A stretch of 64,000 bases of DNA from DASUCS01 sp041166745 (GCA_041166745.1 JBEEGH010000019.1:1-64000); one strand, 5' to 3'; counted from the stretch's first letter, positions 41,593-49,183 are shown. The notes: generated by a model from the letters alone, not told the origin. Program-made: numbers and translations.

Positions 41593-42570
41593 ATGAAGGA
41601 GCCCGAGGCGGAGACGCACTGGCTCGACCAGCACCGCGACCCGACGGAGGCTGCCGTCGTCTGGTCTCTGGCTGCCCAAGTCGCCGTTCAGCACGGCGGT
41701 GATCTCCGCGGGATGCGGCGGGCTCTCGGGATCTCGAACGCGACCTGGGTCGGTGGTGGCCTTGCCGTGCGGATCGCGAACACGTCAGTCGTCGACGGGA
41801 TGGTCGCCGAGGTCGCGCTCGTGCGAGCTCTGCCGCCCGAGGTCGGCCACCCAAAGATCCTCGGGGTTGGCACGATCGAGGGTCATGACTGGATCGTGAC
41901 CGAGGAGGTTCGAGGTCAGAACCTGCACGAGGCGTGGCCCGCGCTGACACCCGAGGAGCGGCGTCGAGCGATCCGTCAGCTGTGGGCGCGCGTGCGGGTC
42001 GTGCACGACGCCACGCCCTCGCTCCGTCTGCTCGTCGGATCGCAATCGGGGTTCATACCAACACCGGATGACGCCACGGCGGCGGCCGTTCGCGTCAGTG
42101 CTGCGTTGGGTCTGCCGGATGTGCAGCGGTCGCGGTTCCACGAGATCATCGGCGACTACTACCGAGCAGCGCCTGTCGTCGAGCAGGTCGTCAACCACGG
42201 CGACCTCGCGGTGATGAACGCGCTGTGGGATGGCGAGGTGGTCGCGCTCCTCGACTTCGAGTTCGCCGTGTTGGGTCCGGTGGAGATCGACCTATGCCGG
42301 TTGGTGTGCGAGGCCCTCGTGTCCGAGGATGGGCAGCGGTCCGACAACGACGCCGGCGCGGCCGCGTTCGCCATCGCAGCTCGTGAACGGGATCCAGTCC
42401 ACGGTCGCGCGCTGCTCCTGGGCGCCGCGGTGCTCGACCAGCTCCGCGATCTCGAGATCTGGCTCGGCCGCGACCGGACCGAGGACCGGTTCGAAGATTG
42501 GCGCCCGGATCGGCTGCTCACCGGCTTGCTCGAGACCGACGGCGGCTACCTCGAACCCGCGCTGACCTGA
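41593..42570 (+). CDS. APH-fold small-molecule kinase homologue (aminoglycoside-phosphotransferase family)
   Basis: 325 residues from ATG 41593; an in-frame TTG at 41563 is less likely. Eukaryotic-like kinase fold: the catalytic loop is NHGDLAVMNAL with H202, D204 and N209, and the metal-binding Asp is D221 in LLDFEFAVLGP. The N-lobe has MRRALGISNATWVGGGLAVR, where a glycine-rich loop and strand would lie, but no clear catalytic Lys. Family members phosphorylate aminoglycosides, macrolides, choline, sugars or homoserine, so resistance should not be assumed. It is the only intact recognisable enzyme gene inside the tRNA-Cys element. Confidence 0.8.
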   Translation: MKEPEAETHWLDQHRDPTEAAVVWSLAAQVAVQHGGDLRGMRRALGISNATWVGGGLAVRIANTSVVDGMVAEVALVRALPPEVGHPKILGVGTIEGHDWIVTEEVRGQNLHEAWPALTPEERRRAIRQLWARVRVVHDATPSLRLLVGSQSGFIPTPDDATAAAVRVSAALGLPDVQRSRFHEIIGDYYRAAPVVEQVVNHGDLAVMNALWDGEVVALLDFEFAVLGPVEIDLCRLVCEALVSEDGQRSDNDAGAAAFAIAARERDPVHGRALLLGAAVLDQLRDLEIWLGRDRTEDRFEDWRPDRLLTGLLETDGGYLEPALT

Positions 42571-42613
42571 GTCGCAGGTCCTCCGTCGGGCGCGGCGACC
42601 TTGAGCAGGTGGG

Positions 42614-42983
42614 TCACCAGCGCGGTAGCGAACGTCGTAGCGAGGCTCTCTCCCGCTGCTGTGAGGCGCTTCGAGATCGAAGCCATCCGTCAGTCCTTCG
42701 TGAGATCAATGAAGGGCAGCGGAGGCTGCGAGGCGTCGGTGTGGCGAGGCGCTCGTCGCATCGTACGCGGGGTGGTGACAACAACGCCTCGACGTACCGG
42801 TGCACGGCGACGAGTGGCACCCCGCGCCGCCCGCCCGATGTGCACGACCTGTAGCTCGCCGCCGGCGATCAGCTCGTACGCCTTCGTCCGCCCGACCCCG
42901 AGCATCGTCGCCGCCTCGACGACGGTCAGCAGGAGCCGCTCGCGCTCCTCGACCTCCGCGACATGATCCATCGCGGTATCCAC
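42614..42983 (-). pseudogene. Excisionase-like helix-turn-helix protein, broken by +1 frameshift
   Basis: Starting at GTG 42983 or ATG 42971, the frame encodes a MerR/excisionase-type winged helix: LLLTVVEAATMLGVGRTKAY then ELIAGGELQVVHIGRAAR. In intact relatives this is followed by a Pro-Val/Leu strand and a helix with YVEALL. Here that helix (LVAVHRYVEALL) is present in another frame. Removing one base from the CCCC run at 42820-42823 (GGGG in the gene) restores GRAARVPLVAVHRYVEALL. As written, the frame ends at 42690 after an unlikely Arg-rich tail, whereas the repaired frame ends at 42614. A sequencing or assembly slip in the run is possible. Confidence 0.75.
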
Positions 42984-43070
42984 GTACGCTCGCGAGCCCG
43001 AAAGCGCGACGCGTTTCTGAAAGCCCGATCAGCGCGCGCTCAGCGACCGCTCGAAGAAGCACACAGACTT

Positions 43071-43095
43071 GCCGTTAACGCAAAGCGCTAACGGC
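43071..43095. promoter_or_regulatory. 25-bp near-perfect inverted repeat, probable operator
   Basis: GCCGTTAACGC (43071-43081), a 3-bp AAA spacer and GCGCTAACGGC (43085-43095): 10 of 11 positions pair. It lies between the divergent excisionase-like gene and the orphan gene at 43111, 15 bp upstream of that GTG. A dimeric DNA-binding protein, perhaps the excisionase-like product, could use it. A hairpin terminator is less likely because there is no T-run. Confidence 0.55.
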
Positions 43096-43110
43096 TCCTA
43101 CGCTCAGCCT

Positions 43111-43887
43111 GTGCTCGGACGGCAACCCGAACGCGCCTCAGCGCCCGACGGCTGGTTCTGCGTATACGACCTGAGCCGCGATACCGCGCACATAGCGCAG
43201 GTGCAGAAGGCAAGCCGCGAGAGCGAGGAGTTCGGTTTTCCGACACGGCCGGCCTTGTTTGGCTCACGCAAGTGGTGGCGCCTCATCGAACGAGGCGAGC
43301 TGCCCTCTCACACGCTCGAAGGCACAATCGCGGATGTCTACTGGGCGAGCATGGCCGATTACGCCGAGTTCAAACTCCGAGCTGTTGACGGTACGGAACA
43401 CGCGCTGGCTCGTCAGGGAGACATCCGTCGATATGTCGCCGGGCTGGGAGTTCGTGTGCGCCGCGTGGAGCTTGAGCGCAAGCCGGCACAGGTGGAGAAG
43501 TTCCTGGGGGAGCGGGTTCGACCGGTCGTCCTGTCGATCATCCTCGAGGTGAGCAACCAGCGCTCACCAGCTGTAGCGCCGGGACCAGGTGGTGCCGGTT
43601 ACGAGATCGCGGGCGGGGCTGGGACACACGTTCACTACTTCCGGCTCCCGTCTGAGTCCAGCGCCGAGCAGATTGCGCGTATTGCGGACTCGAGCAGCCA
43701 ACGCGTGCGGACCTGGAATGACGAGACGACCGGTGTCGCGTGGGCCATCGTCGGACTGCGAGGGGGCGATGAACTCGTCGCGGCACTTCGCTCTGAAGCT
43801 GAGCACCTTCGCGGAAGCTACGACGGATACGAGATCGTGCCGGACGCGGGTGAGACCCCGGTCGCGTTCGGTCCAGACTCTGTGTGA
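43111..43887 (+). CDS. Orphan hypothetical protein of the tRNA-Cys element
   Basis: 258 residues from GTG 43111; TTG 43069 would add 14 residues but would put the 43071-43095 palindrome inside the gene. No good ribosome site is present for either. I do not recognise the family. The first 150 residues are soluble alpha/beta (GWFCVYDLSRDTAHIAQVQKA, ALFGSRKWWRLIERGELPSH, ADYAEFKLRAVDGTEHALAR, RRYVAGLGVRVRRVELERKP), followed by a Gly/Pro/Ala-rich joint and a C-terminal domain with YFRLPSESSAEQIARIADSS and WAIVGLRGGDELVAALR. No membrane helix or signal peptide. Codon use looks less GC-biased than flanking genes, fitting acquisition. Confidence 0.65.
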   Translation: MLGRQPERASAPDGWFCVYDLSRDTAHIAQVQKASRESEEFGFPTRPALFGSRKWWRLIERGELPSHTLEGTIADVYWASMADYAEFKLRAVDGTEHALARQGDIRRYVAGLGVRVRRVELERKPAQVEKFLGERVRPVVLSIILEVSNQRSPAVAPGPGGAGYEIAGGAGTHVHYFRLPSESSAEQIARIADSSSQRVRTWNDETTGVAWAIVGLRGGDELVAALRSEAEHLRGSYDGYEIVPDAGETPVAFGPDSV

Positions 43888-43893
43888 GTCGTT

Positions 43894-43917
43894 CCATCCC
43901 GCGTCCATCCCGCGGTC
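43894..43917 (+). repeat. 24-bp internal direct repeat, right copy
   Basis: Matches 41307-41330 in 23 of 24 positions. It begins 6 bp after the orphan gene's stop and lies 36 bp before the right 98-bp repeat. See the left copy for interpretation. Confidence 0.6.
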
Positions 43918-43953
43918 GCAGTGATTCGCGGGTGTTCGCCGACGTCCGCGCAC

Positions 43954-44051
43954 CCTGCAAAGCCCTGTACACCGGTTCGATTCCGGTCGCCGCCTCCATC
44001 AAGTTCTCCCTGGTCACGTGCGGTGCACAGGGCTTTGTCTCGCTTCGCTCG
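43954..44051 (+). repeat. 98-bp direct repeat, right copy (attR-like), with truncated tRNA-Cys
   Basis: Repeats the tRNA-Cys 3' part (anticodon stem through CCA) plus 53 bp of flank, 95/98 identical to 41201-41298. The sequence upstream of 43954 has no acceptor 5' strand or D-arm, so no functional tRNA can form here. The adjoining flank holds another CCATCCCGCGG-like word near 44060. Confidence 0.9.
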
Positions 44052-44077
44052 CGTACCCGCCATCCCGCGGCTCGGAG

Positions 44078-44464
44078 CTACTTGGTGAACTCGGCATGGA
44101 GCAGACGCCCGGTTGCCGCGTCGATCGTGCAGTCGTAACTCCACGCCAGCGCGCGCAGACTCCCGTCATCACGCCACTCGACTCCGTAGAAGCACTTTGC
44201 TGCAGTCTCGGACGGGACGAGCTCGGCACGCCACCGGACATCACCGCTCGGCGTCAGGCGCAGCAGATTGAAAAACGGATGCCAGGGCTCGACGCCCTCC
44301 GGTCGCCGTTCGGGGTTGAGTAGCACGATGGCATCGTCGCTGCCGTTGACCGCCAGGAGCACTGAGACAGTGGCACCTCGGTCGACAGTTCCGGTCCACA
44401 GGGTCTTTCCGTCGCAGTTCGCGGCTGCGAGACCTGCGTCGGTCGTCCAGCTGACCTCACCCAT
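44078..44464 (-). CDS. Hypothetical protein (128 aa)
   Basis: ATG 44464, no strong ribosome site. The protein reads as a small beta-rich domain: LWTGTVDRGATVSVLLAVNG, DDAIVLLNPERRPEGVEPWHPFFNLLRLTPSGDVRWRAELV, and KCFYGVEWRDDGSLRALAWSYDCTIDAATGRLL. The strand-DxG-strand pattern near the end resembles one or two blades of a PQQ/WD-type propeller (compare GSLRALAWSYDCTIDAATG). No signal peptide. It begins 18 bp after the next hypothetical gene's stop, so the two form an operon, and ends 27 bp after the right att-like repeat. Confidence 0.6.
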   Translation of the reverse strand: MGEVSWTTDAGLAAANCDGKTLWTGTVDRGATVSVLLAVNGSDDAIVLLNPERRPEGVEPWHPFFNLLRLTPSGDVRWRAELVPSETAAKCFYGVEWRDDGSLRALAWSYDCTIDAATGRLLHAEFTK

Positions 44465-44482
44465 GCCGCGACACGGTCGTTG

Positions 44483-44767
44483 TCACGAGGGCGCATGGTC
44501 TGTAAGGGACACCCAGCCTCCCTCCGCACCATCCCACGCGGCCTGTGCGGCATGCACGAGTGCCCAGGCATCCCCGACGCCGAGGTACGGGTCGAGACGC
44601 GTCACGGGCGCTCGAGTTACATGACGGCCCTCAGGCGATTCGATTTCGTAACGGAACCGGCCGAATCTTCCGCGGGACACGACCCGCAAACGCATCCCGC
44701 CCGGCGAGCCGCTATCGACCATTGCCTGCATCGTGCCCGATCTGGTGTCGCGATGCGGGCGTGCCAT
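44483..44767 (-). CDS. Small hypothetical protein (94 aa)
   Basis: Start uncertain: ATG 44767 (used), or internal ATGs at residues 13, 16 and 25. The last follows a GGGCGGG run that could act as a ribosome site. The core FGRFRYEIESPEGRHVTRAP then LDPYLGVGDAWALVHAAQAAWDG looks like a folded small domain with an amphipathic helix, and conservation-like composition suggests a real product. Function unknown. Probably co-transcribed with the 44078-44464 gene. Confidence 0.5.
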   Translation of the reverse strand: MARPHRDTRSGTMQAMVDSGSPGGMRLRVVSRGRFGRFRYEIESPEGRHVTRAPVTRLDPYLGVGDAWALVHAAQAAWDGAEGGWVSLTDHAPS

Positions 44768-44825
44768 GAAGACGCCCTGATGGGCTCCCGGCGATTGGAG
44801 GCTGTTCGCTGCGGGTCAACCGCCG

Positions 44826-45497
44826 TCAGGTTGGCGGAGAACCGGGAAGCGTCCCGGTGGTCGAGACCATGGCGTAGCGGATGAAGGCCGATTCGTGGTG
44901 GAAGTCCTTGCGCCGTTGCCGGGCGATCGCCTGCGGATGACCTGCGTGTGCATCGGCGTAGGCGTAGGCGGCCGCCGCTTCATCGCTGCTCCACATGGAC
45001 ACCGTCGCCATGAACGGCCGGCGGGCCGGGCGCGTAGCGGCGGTGCCCCACACGAATCCGTCGGCTTTGATGGCCGCTCGCTCGGCCGGCCTACTGGCTC
45101 GGAGGAAACGAAGCGACTGGCTCATCCGTAGCCGACCGAGCGTCGTGACGATCACGGGTCCGTCGTGCTGCGTCACCCTTGTACGCGGCACGGCGTCCGG
45201 CAGACCAGGCCACGTACCGAACGCCCGTAGAGGACGCAGCACGGCGTGGAACCCGTCGTGCGCGAAGCACCGGTGGAGCGGATGCGTGTCCGCGAATGCC
45301 GCGGCGGCCTTCTCGTCGTCCCACATCGCGAGCAGCACGGCCCGACGCAGTCCCGGCGGGCGTTTGCTCGACAACGGAACGGTTGCTGCGATGTCAAGCC
45401 ATCGCAAGCCGGGAACGTCGAGAGGTGTCGGCCGGCGCCGGAGGGCTCGGAGGGTCGAGCGGATGCCGATGTCGGCGACGTCGAGCGTGGCGATCAT
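44826..45497 (-). CDS. Spheroidene monooxygenase (CrtA)-like protein
   Basis: 223 residues from ATG 45497, where the family-like sequence MIATLDVADIG begins; ATG 45542 would add 15 residues. Two ferredoxin-like halves are visible: an N-terminal half with ALRRRPTPLDVPGLRWLDIA and AVLLAMWDDEKAAAAF, and a C-terminal half with VIVTTLGRLRMSQSLRFLRA, GTAATRPARRPFMATVSMWSSDEAAAAYAY and HPQAIARQRRKDFHHESAFIRYA. The pattern matches CrtA-type haem monooxygenases of carotenoid synthesis (a loose match from memory). No other carotenoid gene is nearby, so the substrate here is open. Confidence 0.68.
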   Translation of the reverse strand: MIATLDVADIGIRSTLRALRRRPTPLDVPGLRWLDIAATVPLSSKRPPGLRRAVLLAMWDDEKAAAAFADTHPLHRCFAHDGFHAVLRPLRAFGTWPGLPDAVPRTRVTQHDGPVIVTTLGRLRMSQSLRFLRASRPAERAAIKADGFVWGTAATRPARRPFMATVSMWSSDEAAAAYAYADAHAGHPQAIARQRRKDFHHESAFIRYAMVSTTGTLPGSPPT

Positions 45498-45657
45498 CGG
45501 ACCATCATCCATCGACGAAGGATTCTTGCCGAGTTTTCTCATCGTGACGCATGACGGCAGCTCTGGCGCGCCGGCGAACCTGAGGCAATAGGGGTTGCGG
45601 ACGGGTGGTGCTGCGCGGCAGGGTGCCCCTCCGACCACCTCACTCCAGGGAGCTTCC

Positions 45658-46836
45658 ATGTCCGGTGCCACGGCTCCGCTCGCCGGGATCCGCGTTGTCG
45701 ACCTGACGAGCAACATGTCCGGTCCGCTGGCGACGATGGTGCTCGCGGATCAAGGCGCCGATGTCGTCAAGGTCGAGCCCCTGACGGGCGATGCCATTCG
45801 CACCGTTGGCAGCGGGCACTCCGGCATGAGCGCCTACTTCGCCAACAACAACCGCGGCAAGCGCTCGATTGCGATCGACGTGTCGGTGGACGCGGGCCGC
45901 GACATCGTGCGGCGGCTCGTGGCCGGCGCCGACGTGTTCGCGCAGAACTTCCGTCCGGGCGTCATCGAGCGACTCGGGCTCGCCGCTGACGAATTGCAAG
46001 GCGCGGACCCGCGGCTGATCTACGCCTCGATCAGTGGCTTCGGCACGAGTGGTCCGCTCGCCGGCGCGCCTGCGTACGACCACGTCGTCCAGGCGCTCAC
46101 GGGCTTCGCGGCGATTCAGTCCGCGGGTGCGAGCGAGCCGTCGATGGTGCGGCACGGTGTGATCGACAAGGCGACCGCGTACACACTGGCGCAAGCCGTG
46201 ACCGCGGCGCTGTTCGACCGCGAGCGCACGGGCCGCGGCACGCGCATCGATGTTTCGATGCTCGATGTCGCGATCGCCTTCCTTTGGCCCGACGGGATGA
46301 TGGACCACACCGTCGACGAGCCGTCGAGCGTGCTCCCGCCCACGAGTCGCAGCTTCCGCGTCAGTCCGACGGCGGACGGACAGGTGGTGCTCGTCACGCT
46401 GACCGCCGCGCAGTGGGCTGGCCTCACCGCCGCGCTCCTCGACGATGACGGTGGTGACGCGATGGCCGATACGGCCGAGCGGATGAAGGGGGGAGCGGAG
46501 GTCATGCGGCGTGTGCGCACGGTCATCGCGAGCTTGCCCACAGACGAGGTCGTTGATCGGCTTCGAGCGGCCGACGTTGCCGTCGCGCCGGTGCGGCAGC
46601 TCGACGAGGTCGCGCACGATCCACAGGTGATCGCCTCGGGAACCGTGCGAGCGTTCGATCACAGCGTGCTCGGACCCGTGCACCAACCAAGAGCCGCCCC
46701 GCTGTTCGACGGCGTGGCCATCGATCCGACGCCGAGTGCACCTCGCCTCGGTGAACACACCGATGAGATCCTCCGTGAGGCGGGCTGGTCCGACGGCGAC
46801 ATCGCGAAGCTGCGCGCCGACGGTGTCGTGAGCTGA
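45658..46836 (+). CDS. Class III CoA-transferase (CaiB/BaiF family)
   Basis: 392 residues from ATG 45658 with AGGGAG 6 nt upstream. GIRVVDLTSNMSGPLATMVLADQGADVVKVEP is the family opening, NNNRGKRSIAIDV the next conserved block, and the catalytic Asp is D141 in PAYDHVVQALTGF, equivalent to Asp169 of formyl-CoA transferase. QNFRPGVIERLGLA is also typical. It exchanges CoA between a carboxylic acid and an acyl-CoA donor through a mixed anhydride. Likely works with the adjacent acyl-CoA dehydrogenase homologues. Confidence 0.93.
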   Translation: MSGATAPLAGIRVVDLTSNMSGPLATMVLADQGADVVKVEPLTGDAIRTVGSGHSGMSAYFANNNRGKRSIAIDVSVDAGRDIVRRLVAGADVFAQNFRPGVIERLGLAADELQGADPRLIYASISGFGTSGPLAGAPAYDHVVQALTGFAAIQSAGASEPSMVRHGVIDKATAYTLAQAVTAALFDRERTGRGTRIDVSMLDVAIAFLWPDGMMDHTVDEPSSVLPPTSRSFRVSPTADGQVVLVTLTAAQWAGLTAALLDDDGGDAMADTAERMKGGAEVMRRVRTVIASLPTDEVVDRLRAADVAVAPVRQLDEVAHDPQVIASGTVRAFDHSVLGPVHQPRAAPLFDGVAIDPTPSAPRLGEHTDEILREAGWSDGDIAKLRADGVVS

Positions 46837-46837
46837 T

Positions 46838-48001
46838 TCAGCCGAACGAGGTGAGGAAGAGGCTGTCGTAGGCGAGCCCCCACGGCGGACGCAGGAAGCC
46901 GAGCGCCCGCACGTCTTCGAACCAGGACGCGAACGGAGATCGCCGCGAGAACGTTCCTCCGCCGATGACGCGCGACAGACGACCGAGGGAGGCTTCTGCG
47001 AGTTCGGCCACCGCCTCTTTCGCTCGCAAGGTCGCGTGCAGCGCTTGCGTGTGGTCGCCGGATTCCACGGCGCGCAGCGCTCCCTCGTAGGCCTGCACCG
47101 CCAGCCAATGGTCGAGCTCGGCGCGCGACCACTCGACCTGCTCATAGGCCCGAAGGGTGTCGGCCTTCGCCCCGAGTTGCTGCTTGGCCGTAGCGATGGC
47201 CTCGTCGAGGACGCCGAGAATGACGGCCGTGAACAGCACCGAAATCAGCGGCGCGGCCGCCAACGTGACTTCCACGACCGGCCCGTCCCAGTCGAAGCGG
47301 ATCGCGGGGCAGTCGTCGAGGCGCATCGCGTGACTTTGGGTGGCCGCCATGCCCACGCCATCCCATTCCGCGATCAACTGCAACCCCGCAGAACCGTCCC
47401 ACGGACGATCGCGCACGTCGAGCACGAACAGGGTTGGCGCATCCTCGCCATCGGGCACGGCCGTCGTGATCATGAACGACGTGACACCCGAACCGCTGCC
47501 GAAATGCTTGTCTCCGCTGATGCGGTAGGCCGCGCCGGGTAACGCCGCAGGATCCGTTGCGTCGGGGAAGGCCTGCGTCTTCGTGCGAAGGATGTCGCCG
47601 CCGCTTCCTGGTTCGGAGGTGATCGTTCCCCACTGTTTACCTTCGGCCGCACTGGCGCAGACCGCCGCTCGTTGCTCGTTCCACGAGGCGCTCGACTGCT
47701 CGGGTTGCGCCAGCCAAAACCCGATCACCGATGGGTGCATCGACGACACCAACGCCACGGAAGGATCGGCCGCCGCGAGTGTGCGCAAGACGTCGCTTGT
47801 CGCGCGCGTCGTCTCGGCCACGCTGCGCCAGAGCCCACCCATGTCCTCGGGGACCGCGACATGCAGGAAGCCGGCGTCCGCGAGCCGCGTGAAGTCGGCG
47901 GGGTCGAGGGCCCGCCGTGCCTGCCGGTCGGCTCGGTTCGATCGCCAGTCAGCGGCGATCTCGTCGACGTCATGGACAAGCGAGGACCACGAAGGACTCA
48001 T
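46838..48001 (-). CDS. Acyl-CoA dehydrogenase-family flavoprotein
   Basis: 387 residues from ATG 48001. N-terminal helices with LADAGFLHVAVPEDMGGL, mid domain with GTITSEPGSGGDILRTKTQA and KHFGSGSGVTSFMIT, then C-terminal helices with LFTAVILGVLDEAIATAKQQLG and a final ALGFLRPPWGLAYD. The Gly-rich EPGSGGD, LDVRDRPW and C-terminal GGGTFSRRSPF resemble the DszC/monooxygenase-like side of the superfamily as much as true dehydrogenases, so oxygenase activity cannot be excluded. It ends 1 bp after the convergent CoA-transferase. Confidence 0.83.
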   Translation of the reverse strand: MSPSWSSLVHDVDEIAADWRSNRADRQARRALDPADFTRLADAGFLHVAVPEDMGGLWRSVAETTRATSDVLRTLAAADPSVALVSSMHPSVIGFWLAQPEQSSASWNEQRAAVCASAAEGKQWGTITSEPGSGGDILRTKTQAFPDATDPAALPGAAYRISGDKHFGSGSGVTSFMITTAVPDGEDAPTLFVLDVRDRPWDGSAGLQLIAEWDGVGMAATQSHAMRLDDCPAIRFDWDGPVVEVTLAAAPLISVLFTAVILGVLDEAIATAKQQLGAKADTLRAYEQVEWSRAELDHWLAVQAYEGALRAVESGDHTQALHATLRAKEAVAELAEASLGRLSRVIGGGTFSRRSPFASWFEDVRALGFLRPPWGLAYDSLFLTSFG

Positions 48002-48026
48002 GGCGCCAAACTACGGCGCGCGGGCG

Positions 48027-49016
48027 TCAGGCGACGGGAGCGAGGACGTCGAACTCGTCGAGCAGGGCGCGTGCCGCTTCGCGCTCGTTCGGTGCGAGTG
48101 CGTCGTCGAGGATGCTGAGCAAGCGAGCCGTGGACGCTTCATCGAGCTGGTCGAGTTGGGCGAGGAAGTATGCATTGAACGCTTCGAGCAACACCACGGA
48201 TCGATTCACGCCGTCGAGTGATCGAATGGCGGCGTACTCGGCCGCGTCGAGGTAGATCGCCGGGCCGATGTCTTGCAGCTCGCGCAGTGGCAGGAACTCG
48301 GACACCACGTTGCCTGGGCCGTCGAGCAACTCGCGGAACACGGCGTCGTCGGGCGACCCGACGTTCACGAACGCGAACCGCCGCATGAGCGCACGCGACA
48401 GCGAGAACAACAGGCCGCGGTCCGACGTGTTCATCGTCGCAATCATGCGCCACGGCTTGGGGATACAGATCGGCTCGGTTTCAGCGGGTACTTCAGCGTC
48501 GTGCGGGACGATGGACAGCGGCGGAGCGAACTCGTTTCGGCGGTGCGGGAGCACCACTGCTTGGCCGGAGAGGACGGAGAACAGTTCGCCGAAGGCTTGA
48601 TCGATGTTGGCGCGGTTGAACTCGTCGATCAGCAACCAGCGGCCGGTGTCGATCGCGTCGATGACGACGCCGCTCCGGAACGCGAAGCCTTCGCTCGACT
48701 CGTGGCTGGTGCCGACGGTGTCGCCGATCGTCCAATCGCTGGTCGCGGTCGCCGCCAGGTAGCCCGTGCACATCAACGCTTCCTGCGCGGCTTCGGCCAA
48801 CAGCTTGGCGAGGGAGGACTTTCCCGTTCCCGGAGGCCCGGTGAGGATGACGTGCTTACCGGCGCGCAGTGCAGCAGTAGCGGCGCCCAGGACGGTCTCG
48901 GGGAAGTGCAGTCCGGCACGATTCGCCAATTCCTCGACCCGTGCGGCGGTGAACGGAGTCGCCGTGTCGCCGGCGACGTCCCACGGCGCCCAGTCGTCCA
49001 CGTTCGTGTTGCGCAT
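48027..49016 (-). CDS. AAA+ ATPase, McrB/MoxR-like (AAA_5)
   Basis: 329 residues from ATG 49016. Walker A GPPGTGKSS at 60-68, Walker B LLIDEFNRA at 128-136, sensor-like MIATMNTSDRG with the Asn, and the Arg-finger region SRALMRRFAFVNV. DEFNRA and the NTSDR block are typical of McrB-type and dynein-like AAA_5 proteins. Partners such as McrC or a VWA protein are absent nearby, so the function is open. It starts 4 bp after the stop of the short membrane peptide gene at 49020. Confidence 0.87.
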   Translation of the reverse strand: MRNTNVDDWAPWDVAGDTATPFTAARVEELANRAGLHFPETVLGAATAALRAGKHVILTGPPGTGKSSLAKLLAEAAQEALMCTGYLAATATSDWTIGDTVGTSHESSEGFAFRSGVVIDAIDTGRWLLIDEFNRANIDQAFGELFSVLSGQAVVLPHRRNEFAPPLSIVPHDAEVPAETEPICIPKPWRMIATMNTSDRGLLFSLSRALMRRFAFVNVGSPDDAVFRELLDGPGNVVSEFLPLRELQDIGPAIYLDAAEYAAIRSLDGVNRSVVLLEAFNAYFLAQLDQLDEASTARLLSILDDALAPNEREAARALLDEFDVLAPVA

Positions 49017-49019
49017 CGG

Positions 49020-49127
49020 TCAGTCGACTCGGGGCGGAGCGTCGAGGCCACGCTCCAACCGCTCCGCTCCCAGCAGCAGTGCAAGAGCCAGCAACGGGAC
49101 GATTGGCACCAGCAGAATCGTCAGCAT
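49020..49127 (-). CDS. Short predicted membrane peptide (35 aa)
   Basis: From ATG 49127 the minus strand encodes MLTILLVPIVPLLALALLLG followed by AERLERGLDAPPRVD and TGA at 49022-49020. It is one clear transmembrane helix and a short charged tail. The stop lies 4 bp before the ATG of the AAA+ gene, so translation of the two could be linked. No strong ribosome site is visible, and it is below usual gene-length limits, so a chance frame cannot be ruled out. Confidence 0.45.
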   Translation of the reverse strand: MLTILLVPIVPLLALALLLGAERLERGLDAPPRVD

Positions 49128-49183
49128 GTGGCACGTGTGCCCACGGCGCGCCCGAACGAGTCGCGCGCTGAGTGAGGTTTGTG

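Larger units (their letters stand above)
41201..44051. mobile_element. Putative decayed integrative element at tRNA-Cys, about 2.75 kb
   Basis: Bounded by the 98-bp repeats at 41201-41298 and 43954-44051, the second of which contains only the 3' part of the tRNA. Contents: an APH-fold kinase homologue (41593), a frameshifted excisionase-like gene (42614-42983), a likely regulatory palindrome (43071-43095) and an orphan gene (43111). A 24-bp direct repeat sits just inside both ends (41307-41330 and 43894-43917). No integrase, recombinase or replication gene is present. The layout fits an element that integrated in the tRNA 3' end and lost its integrase or depends on one elsewhere. A plain local duplication is the competing explanation. 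Confidence 0.65.

Noticed and set aside
41593..42570. Aminoglycoside resistance gene
   Set aside because: The APH catalytic loop is present, but the family has many metabolic kinases and no feature here points to antibiotic substrates, so resistance is not claimed.
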